From: Azonexus hydrophilus
GTDB lineage: Bacteria; Pseudomonadota; Gammaproteobacteria; Burkholderiales; Rhodocyclaceae
Length of the DNA stretch: 39,486 nucleotides
Assembly: GCF_001956855.1 (NCBI RefSeq)
Contig: NZ_MTHD01000009.1
Span: 1 to 39,486 of the forward strand
Reading direction: 5' to 3'
Part shown: positions 32,469 through 39,486 of the stretch, one piece after another
How positions within the stretch are numbered: the stretch's first letter is position 1
Layout: every line of letters starts with the position of its first letter
Program-made: the position numbers and the translations under genes
The notes under the pieces: model-generated
Told to the model about the DNA's origin: nothing
Database searches by the model: none
The model's input: only the letters and a program-made list of their open reading frames with translations

Positions 32469-33438
32469 TTTGCAACATCGCCGCGACGGCAACCAGCAGC
32501 ATGTACAGCGTGCGCTGCGCCGGCACGCCGAAACCGGCCAGCAAGGCATAGGCGAACGCCCCCAGCGCCGCCGCCAGCAGCCCGGCCCGTTGCGCCGGCC
32601 AGCGCAAGGCCAGCGCCGGCACACGCCGCCACAAGGCGCTGACCAGCCAGCCGAGCAAGCCGGCCACCATCGTCACGTGCAAACCGCTGATCGACATCAG
32701 ATGCGTCGTGCCGGTGCGGTTGAACACCGTCCACAAATCGCCCTCCACGGCTTTCTGGTCGCCAACCGCCAGCGCCGTCAGGATGCCGATCCACGGCCAG
32801 CGGCCCGGCGGCAGGGCAGCCAGAAAATGGCGCCGGACGGCGCTGCGCATCAGTTCGACGATATGCCCCGGGCGCCAGACGAAATCGGCGAGCTTGTCCG
32901 CCGGCCCCGGCCGCACGTAGCCGGTTGCCCGGATGCCGCGCTCGAGCAGCCACACCTCGTAATCGAAACCGCCCGGATTGGCGCCGCCGTGCGGCCGCTT
33001 CAGGCGCACTGTGAGCTGCCAGCGCTGGCCCGGCGCCACCGCCGGTAGCGCCTGCTTGCCGTGATACCAAGCGAGCTGGATGCGCGTCGGCACCACGGCT
33101 GTTGCGGTCAACACCCGTTCGACGGCAAATTCGAAGCGCGTGCCCCGGTCGAAATCCTGCGGCAGGCCGGCGATGCTGCCGATCACCTGCACGTCCCGGC
33201 CCTCCCAGTCGGCACCCAGCTCGTCAGCCAGGCGCAGGTCGGCACGCCAGCCGGCCCAGCAGAAACCGAGCAGGCAGCAGCCGATCAGCGCCAGAGCGCG
33301 CCACGGCCAGGTGCGCCAGCGCAACGCCGGCAGGCAGCAGACGACGGCCAGCGGCAGCCAGAGATAAACCGCCGGCGGGCTGGCATGGGTCTGCAGGAAC
33401 AGGACGCCGGCGGCGAAGGCGAGGATAGCGGAACGCAT
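32443..33438 (-). pseudogene. comEC: ComEC/Rec2 DNA-uptake channel, N-terminal part only
   Basis: 331 codons from ATG 33438 (MRSAILAFAAGVLFLQTHAS). It has N-terminal membrane helices, the DUF4131-type OB region (DVQVIGSIAGLPQDFDRGTR) and the start of the competence domain (NRTGTTHLMSISGLHVTMVA, then YMLLVAVAAML). After that point the frame runs into the accessory repeats and stops at 32443. Whole ComEC proteins are about 750-800 aa, including a beta-lactamase-like C-terminus, so more than half is missing here. The remaining part should lie beyond the left side of the island. Transport of DNA strands in natural transformation is presumably lost. Confidence 0.88.
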
Positions 33439-33499
33439 GCCAATATCATGGCACGAAGCGTCACAAACAGCGAAGCCCGGCTTTTGCGATAATCGCCGG

Positions 33500-34042
33500 A
33501 TGCGCCGCTTCCTGAAAAAATATCTGCCCGACCACGAGACGATACGTCGCAACCCCTGGTTGCGTCCCTTCGAGAACTCCCTGCTGCACCCGCGGCTGTG
33601 GCACCTGAACCGCCGCTCGGCGGCTGGCGCCGTCGCCGCCGGCCTGTTCTGCGGCCTGATTCCCGGCCCTTTCCAGATGCCGGCAGCGGCGCTGGCGGCC
33701 ATCCTGTTTCGCGCCAACCTGCCGCTGGCGCTATTCGTGACGCTCTATACCAACCCACTCACCATCGTTCCGCTGTACCTGCTGGCCTACCAGATCGGCC
33801 GGCTACTGATCGGCGACACGGCCGGTTTCCTGGTACCGCCGGCCTTCGTCTTCGACAATTTCGTCGCCTGGACGCAGGCCATGCAGGACTGGATGCTGGC
33901 CGTCGCCCGGCCGCTCGCCGTCGGCCTGATCGTGCTCGCCGACGGGCTGGCGCTGGCCGGCTACTTCCTGACGCGCGGCGCCTGGCGCCTGTACCTGGTC
34001 CGGCACTGGCAGCGGCGCCGCGCGGGCAAACGCTCAGCCTGA
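33500..34042 (+). CDS. DUF2062 membrane protein
   Basis: The product has 180 aa from ATG 33500 (MRRFLKKYLPDHETIRRNPW). The DUF2062 hallmarks are present: RRSAAGAVAAGLFCGLIPGP, MPAAALAAILFRANLPLALF and TLYTNPLTIVPLYLLAYQIG. There are two or three membrane segments. Function is unknown. It is divergent from comEC (62 bp between starts) and overlaps the end of the convergent paaK by 9 bp. Confidence 0.92.
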   Translation: MRRFLKKYLPDHETIRRNPWLRPFENSLLHPRLWHLNRRSAAGAVAAGLFCGLIPGPFQMPAAALAAILFRANLPLALFVTLYTNPLTIVPLYLLAYQIGRLLIGDTAGFLVPPAFVFDNFVAWTQAMQDWMLAVARPLAVGLIVLADGLALAGYFLTRGAWRLYLVRHWQRRRAGKRSA

Positions 34043-35341
34043 CTTCTTGCGGTGATCGATGACCCGCACTGCCTTGCCCATCGAACGCTCGATGGCGCCG
34101 GTCGGCTTGACGTTGACGGTGCATGAGACGCCGATGAAATCCTTGATGTCCTTCTGCACCTTCGCCGCCACCCGGTCCATCGCCTCCTGGCCGCGGGCAA
34201 ACAGCGGCGGGCTGGCCTCGACATTGACCGCCATCGAGTCCATGAAGCCTTCGCGGAAAACCTCGATCTGGTAGAACGGCGACAGCGTCTCGCTGCGCAT
34301 CAGCACCGCCTCGACCTGGGTCGGGAAGACATTCACGCCACGGATGATCAGCATGTCGTCGGAACGGCCCGAGATGCGCCGGATGCGCGCATGCGTCCGG
34401 CCGCACTTGCACGGGCTGCGCTCGATCACCGAAATGTCGCGGGTCCGGTAACGCAGGATCGGGAAGGCTTCCTTGGTCAGCGAAGTAAACACGATCTCGC
34501 CCTCCTCGCCATCCGGCACCGGCTGGCCGGTATCGACATCGACGCATTCGACGAGGAAATGATCCTCCCAGACATGCAGCCCTTTCTTGGCCTCGATGCA
34601 TTCGACACCGACTCCCGGCCCCATGACTTCCGACAGACCGTAGATGTCGATGGCCTCAAGCCCCAGGCGTGATTCGATCTCGTAGCGCATTTCCTCGGTC
34701 CACGGCTCGGCACCGAAAATACCGACCTTGAGCGGCAGCTTGCGCACATCGACACCGATACTCTCGGCCTCCTCGGCAATGTTCAGCGCGTAGGACGGCG
34801 TGCAGCACAAGGCCGTCGCCTGGAAATCCGAAAGCAGCATGACCTGCTTCTGCGTCTGTCCGCCCGACATCGGCACGGTCAGCACGCCCAGTTCCTCGGC
34901 GCCGTAATGCAGGCCGAGACCGCCGGTGAACAGACCATAGCCATAAGCATTGTGCAGGCGATCACCGGGGCGCAGGCCGGCGGCAGCAAGGCTGCGCGCG
35001 ACCAGTTGCGACCAGTTGGCGATGTCGCGGCGGGTATAGCCGACGACAGTCGGCTTGCCGGTGGTACCGGACGAGGCATGGACACGGACGACCTGTTCGG
35101 TCGGCACGGCAAACATGCCGAAGGGGTAGTTGTCGCGCAACTGCTCCTTCTTGGTAAACGGCAGCAGGCGGGCGTCGGCCAGCGACTGGATGTGGTGCGG
35201 TTTGACCTCCAGCTCGTCCATCGCCTCGCGATAGAACTTGACCGTCGCGTAGCAGCGCTCGACGGTGTTGCGCAGACGGCGCAACTGCATTGCCTCGAGA
35301 TCTTCCCGCGGCAAGGTTTCGTTTTCAATATCGAAAATCAT
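34034..35341 (-). CDS. paaK: Phenylacetate-CoA ligase
   Basis: The product has 435 aa, the normal length. It activates phenylacetate with ATP and CoA in the cytoplasm. The AMP-binding motif SSGTTGKP is at 90-97, with YGYGLFTGGLGLHYGAEELG, DIYGLSEVMGPGVGVEC and RYRTRDIS following; the C-terminal domain has RSDDMLIIRGVNVFPTQVEA. GGAGG precedes ATG 35341. No other paa genes are nearby, so it may serve anaerobic aromatic breakdown or salvage as a stand-alone gene. Confidence 0.95.
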   Translation of the reverse strand: MIFDIENETLPREDLEAMQLRRLRNTVERCYATVKFYREAMDELEVKPHHIQSLADARLLPFTKKEQLRDNYPFGMFAVPTEQVVRVHASSGTTGKPTVVGYTRRDIANWSQLVARSLAAAGLRPGDRLHNAYGYGLFTGGLGLHYGAEELGVLTVPMSGGQTQKQVMLLSDFQATALCCTPSYALNIAEEAESIGVDVRKLPLKVGIFGAEPWTEEMRYEIESRLGLEAIDIYGLSEVMGPGVGVECIEAKKGLHVWEDHFLVECVDVDTGQPVPDGEEGEIVFTSLTKEAFPILRYRTRDISVIERSPCKCGRTHARIRRISGRSDDMLIIRGVNVFPTQVEAVLMRSETLSPFYQIEVFREGFMDSMAVNVEASPPLFARGQEAMDRVAAKVQKDIKDFIGVSCTVNVKPTGAIERSMGKAVRVIDHRKKSG

Positions 35342-35384
35342 GCAACTTCCTCCCTGTAGCTTTTTTATTTAAGGGAGAAATGAT

Positions 35385-35404
35385 ACGCCCGCCGAAGCGG
35401 GCGT
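35385..35404 (-). terminator. Hairpin downstream of the chemoreceptor gene
   Basis: Read on the minus strand, ACGCCCGC-TTCG-GCGGGCGT is a perfect 8-bp stem with a stable TTCG tetraloop, 27 bp after the chemoreceptor stop and 43 bp before paaK. The T run is not immediate (ATCATTTCTCCC), so it is a likely but not ideal terminator separating the two genes. Confidence 0.65.
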
Positions 35405-35431
35405 GTTACATCAGGCGGCTGACAGCCGGTC

Positions 35432-37447
35432 TCAGGTCCTGAAACGACCGACTTCGCTGGACAGCGTTTCGGCCAGCTGGCGCAGGCCGTCGGCGGTATG
35501 CGCGTTGCCGCTGGCCGCCGCATTGTTTTCCTCGGCCATCTGGGCAATGCGCTCGACGTTCTGGGCGATCTCGGTGCTGGCCGCCGCCTGCTCGCGCAAG
35601 GCGATGGTGATTTCCGAAACCGCTTCCATCACCCGGCGTGAGTGTTCCTGCACCAGGCCGATCGTTTCGCCGGCACGTTGCGCCTCGACAACGCCGACAG
35701 CAACCCGGTCGACACCGCGCTTCATGCTATCCACCGCAGTTGCCGTGCCGGACTGGATGGCGGCGATCATGCCGGCAATTTCCTGCGTCGATTTAGCGGT
35801 ACGCTCGGCCAGCTTGCGCACTTCGTCGGCCACCACCGCGAAGCCCCGGCCCGACTCGCCGGCCCGGGCGGCCTCAATGGCCGCATTGAGCGCCAGCAGG
35901 TTGGTCTGGTCGGCAATCTCCTTGATCGTGCCGACGATGGTAGAAATCTCGTCGGACTGACGCCCCAAGGCCTCAACCGCACCGGCAGAATGATTCACCG
36001 TATCGGCGATCCCCTGTATCTCGACCACCACCTGCTGGACGATGCTGCTGCCCTCACCCGCTACACGATCGGATTCGCGGGAATAGGACTCGGCATCCGT
36101 GGCGTTCTTGGCAATGTGGTCGACACCGACAGTCATTTCCTCGACCGAGGCTGCCATGCTCGATGCGGAATCGCTCTGCGAACCCGCACTGCTTGAAATC
36201 TGGTGGCTGGAAGTCGCCAGATCGCCGGCTGCCGTATGCAATTCGCCAACGTCGGCCTGAATGCGTGAGAGCAACTCGCGGATCGACGCAGCCATGTTGT
36301 TGAGATCGAGACCGGCCGCGTGCAGTTCATCTGCCCCCTCGGTCGAGAAATGAACGGTCATGTCGCCACCGGCCATGCGCTTGGCACCCGCCGAGAAGAT
36401 ATCGACGGTACCGATCACCGAATAGTAGGTGCCGATACCGAAATAAGCGACCAGCAGCATCACCAGCGTAGACAAGGCGGCCTGGAAGATCAGCATGTTT
36501 TCGGCGTGCGACTGGCGCGCCTGCAACTGCTTTTCAAATTGCGGAATCAAGGTCTCGTACATGATCTTGTAACCCAGATCGATGACCTGGGTCGTCATGG
36601 CGAAATAGTCTGCCGGCTTGGTTTCGAAACGTTCGTTGAGGATGTCTTCCTGAACCAGCTTGAACACTTTCTGCGACGCTTCGGTAAATTCCTGCGTCGG
36701 CCCGGTCAACGAGGCACGCAGTTCCGGCGCGAACTTCATGACCTTTTCCAGGTTGGAGTTCTGCAGGCGCAAGGTGCCGTTCATGCGTTCCAGCAAGGCC
36801 GTGATATCGCGGCGCATGTCCAGCGTCAGCTCCTGCGAACTGAGCACGCCGGTACCACGCGCCCGCATGATGCCCAGCGGTTCGAGCATGGCCGGCATCT
36901 TGCCGACGACGGTGTCCATGAAATAGTAGGTATCAACCACCGGATCGAGGGTCAGCTGGGTTTCATCAGCCAGATCGACCATGAAGATCAGGACCTTGGC
37001 GATCATCTGCGTATGCCGCTTGAGATTTTCCGGCGCCGGCCAGCCCAGCCCCTGCTTGCTGATTTCCGACCAGTCGGCGCGGATATCCTTCCAGGCCTGG
37101 CTGTCACGCAAGCTGTCGCTGAGTGCAGCATCGGTATCGCCAATGGCCTTTTCCACTTCCTTCTCGACCGCCGCGCGCCGTTCCTTCATCGCCTCGTTGC
37201 CGTTGAGCACGCCGGATGACAAACCACGATGCTGCTGCATGAACTGCACGGAACGGTTCATCGGCTTGAGCATCTGCAAACCGGCCAGTTCGTGCCTGGC
37301 TGTATCGATATCGCGGCTCAGGTTGATGAACAGCGTATACAGCAATACCAGCAGCACGACAACCAGGGCGCTGCCCAGAAAAACAAACTTGGCCCGGAAC
37401 CGCAAACGGTTCATCAACGCCACCGCAGGCATGAACAATGCACGCAT
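35432..37447 (-). CDS. Methyl-accepting chemotaxis protein with NIT-like sensor
   Basis: The product has 671 aa from ATG 37447 ([20 protein letters not shown]), with GGGGGGAAAG upstream. Membrane segments lie near 24-44 and 325-345. The periplasmic region of about 280 residues contains [20 protein letters not shown], which resembles nitrate/nitrite-sensing NIT domains. HAMP follows, and the signalling tip ([20 protein letters not shown], then [20 protein letters not shown]) is canonical. Nitrate sensing is inferred; it would suit a denitrifying Rhodocyclales host. Confidence 0.92.
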   Translation of the reverse strand: MRALFMPAVALMNRLRFRAKFVFLGSALVVVLLVLLYTLFINLSRDIDTARHELAGLQMLKPMNRSVQFMQQHRGLSSGVLNGNEAMKERRAAVEKEVEKAIGDTDAALSDSLRDSQAWKDIRADWSEISKQGLGWPAPENLKRHTQMIAKVLIFMVDLADETQLTLDPVVDTYYFMDTVVGKMPAMLEPLGIMRARGTGVLSSQELTLDMRRDITALLERMNGTLRLQNSNLEKVMKFAPELRASLTGPTQEFTEASQKVFKLVQEDILNERFETKPADYFAMTTQVIDLGYKIMYETLIPQFEKQLQARQSHAENMLIFQAALSTLVMLLVAYFGIGTYYSVIGTVDIFSAGAKRMAGGDMTVHFSTEGADELHAAGLDLNNMAASIRELLSRIQADVGELHTAAGDLATSSHQISSSAGSQSDSASSMAASVEEMTVGVDHIAKNATDAESYSRESDRVAGEGSSIVQQVVVEIQGIADTVNHSAGAVEALGRQSDEISTIVGTIKEIADQTNLLALNAAIEAARAGESGRGFAVVADEVRKLAERTAKSTQEIAGMIAAIQSGTATAVDSMKRGVDRVAVGVVEAQRAGETIGLVQEHSRRVMEAVSEITIALREQAAASTEIAQNVERIAQMAEENNAAASGNAHTADGLRQLAETLSSEVGRFRT

Positions 37448-37513
37448 ATCTTTCCCCCCTGACCTTAAATCCGGCCGGCAATGTATCAGAAACAGCAAAC
37501 TAATTCAGATATA

Positions 37514-38186
<673 letters not shown>

Positions 38187-38194
<8 letters not shown>

Positions 38195-39434
38195 AGCGCA
38201 AGGCCTCCGCCGGATTGACCCGCGACGCCCGCCAGCTCGGATACAGCGTCGCCAGCAGCGACAGCACGAAAGCGATGGCAGTCACGCCCCAGACATCACT
38301 CCACAGCAATTCAGACGGCAGGTCGGAAATGTAATAGACATCCTTGGCCAGGAACTGCGTACCAAGCAGGCGCTCGATGGCCGGCACGACGACGTCGACG
38401 TTGAGCGCCAGCGCGACGCCACCGGCAACGCCCAATCCCAGTCCGATGAAACCGACCAGCGCCCCCTGGATGACGAACACCGCCATGATCGACAGCGGCC
38501 GGGCGCCCAGCGTGCGCAGGATAGCGATGTCGGCCTGCTTGTCGGTGACCGCCATGACCAGCGTCGACACCAGATTGAAGGCAGCGACGGCGACGATCAG
38601 CGACAGGATGATGAACATCATCGTCTTCTCGATCTGTACCGCCCGGAAGAAATTGGCGTGGCTCTTCGTCCAGTCGTGCAGATAGGCATCGGCATTGATG
38701 TAAGCGACCAGTTCGCGGGCGATGCGCGGTGCCTTGAACAGGTCGTCGACCTTCAGGCGCACGCCGCTGACCATGTCACCCATCTGGTACAGACGCTGCG
38801 CGTCCTGCATGTGGATCAGCGCCAGCCCGGAATCGTATTCGTACATGCCGACCTCGAAGATGCCGACGACGGTGAAGGAACGCACCCGTGGCACCACGCC
38901 GGCCGGCGTCACCGTGCCCTGCGGCGCGATCAGCGTCAGCTTGTCACCGGTGAATACCCGCAGCGAGCGCGCCAGTTCGGCACCGAGAACGACGCCGAAT
39001 TCGCCCGGTTTCAGTGCATCAAGGCTGCCGCTCTTGATCGACTGGCGAAAATCGGCGACACCGTCCTCCAGTTCGGGAACAATGCCGCGCACCAGCGTGC
39101 CCTTGACATCGCCATCGACCGAAAACATCCCCTGCGATTGCACGAAGGGCGCTGTCGCCCGCACTTCCGGATGCTGTTTGGCCTGCGCCGCGATCGATTG
39201 CCAGTCAGCCAGCTCGCCGTTCACGCCGGTGATCTGGATGTGCGAGGCGACACCGAGGATGCGCGTGCGCAACTCCTTCTGAAAACCGTTCATCACCGAC
39301 AGCACGACGATCAGCGCAGCAACGCCGAGGCCGATGCCGGCCATCGAAATCAGCGAAATGAAGGAAATGAAATGGTTGCGCCGCTTGGCGCGCGTGTAGC
39401 GCAAGCCGATCAGCAACTCGTAGGGCAATGACAT
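38187..39434 (-). CDS. lolC: Lipoprotein-releasing system permease LolC/E
   Basis: The product has 415 aa with the LolC/E layout. The N-terminus reads [20 protein letters not shown], with a first membrane helix at about 24-48. A large periplasmic domain (about 50-265) follows. Three helices sit at the C-terminal end within the FtsX-like domain ([20 protein letters not shown]). The product ends [15 protein letters not shown], typical of the family. It is a single LolC/E with no second permease gene in view, so it may act as a homodimer (LolF type) or a partner may lie elsewhere. The 52 bp beyond the start are at the window edge. Confidence 0.94.
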
Positions 39435-39486
39435 GCGTATTCCCGCGATGCAACAAAACCGCTATGGTACACGCACCCGGAAAACC

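Noticed and set aside
33439..33717. N-terminal extension of comEC to 33717
   Set aside because: It would run through the start of the DUF2062 gene and is basic, non-membrane sequence unlike ComEC. ATG 33438 begins a normal hydrophobic N-terminus.

Overview
The window looks like a chromosomal segment of a GC-rich betaproteobacterium, probably Rhodocyclales (Dechloromonas/Azonexus type). That placement is inferred from the flavour of the LolC, LolD, PaaK and chemoreceptor proteins and from GC content; no rRNA or other marker gene is present. The right end (about 32.47 kb to the end) is ordinary backbone: a broken comEC, a DUF2062 membrane protein, phenylacetate-CoA ligase, a chemoreceptor, and lolD-lolC. 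Everything to the left of about 32.47 kb is accessory DNA that interrupts comEC.

Layout. 1-500: remnants of two IS3-family elements. 563-4005: AT-richer cargo with an unknown protein and two PIN-like proteins, associated with attC-like repeats that suggest a relic cassette array. 4022-28251: one complete 24,230-bp Tn3-family transposon. It has 33-bp inverted repeats with one mismatch and an exact 5-bp target duplication (TAACC). 28252-32470: the other half of the interrupted attC-like site, an IS256-family scrap, an RHH regulator, a C5-cytosine methyltransferase and a GHKL ATPase fused to a PD-(D/E)XK nuclease-like domain. This part ends in three direct repeats with a 20-bp period beside the truncated comEC.

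The transposon. The transposase and a tyrosine recombinase lie at the left end, and a KfrA/TnpT-like coiled-coil DNA-binding protein lies at the right end. Between them is a stress and transport cargo in a near mirror-image layout. At each side a NhaR-like LysR gene diverges from a ribosome-hibernation-factor (HPF) gene, and each HPF gene heads an operon pointing inward. The rightward operon is hpf1, a DUF6671 protein, sbtA, an sbtB-like PII gene and bioD. The leftward operon is hpf2, a membrane protein, a P-type cation ATPase, a TerB/DUF697-like protein, PAS-GGDEF-EAL, a chemoreceptor, Usp, CBS, a TerB-like protein and Usp. The operons converge near 12.6 kb. A psiE-mscS pair follows the second LysR gene, then a decayed AMP-ligase/PlsC remnant. 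The cargo reads as a mobile package for dormancy, ion homeostasis and bicarbonate uptake.

Most notable: the transposon itself with its twin LysR/HPF heads, the methyltransferase plus GHKL-nuclease pair, and the 20-bp repeats at the comEC junction.
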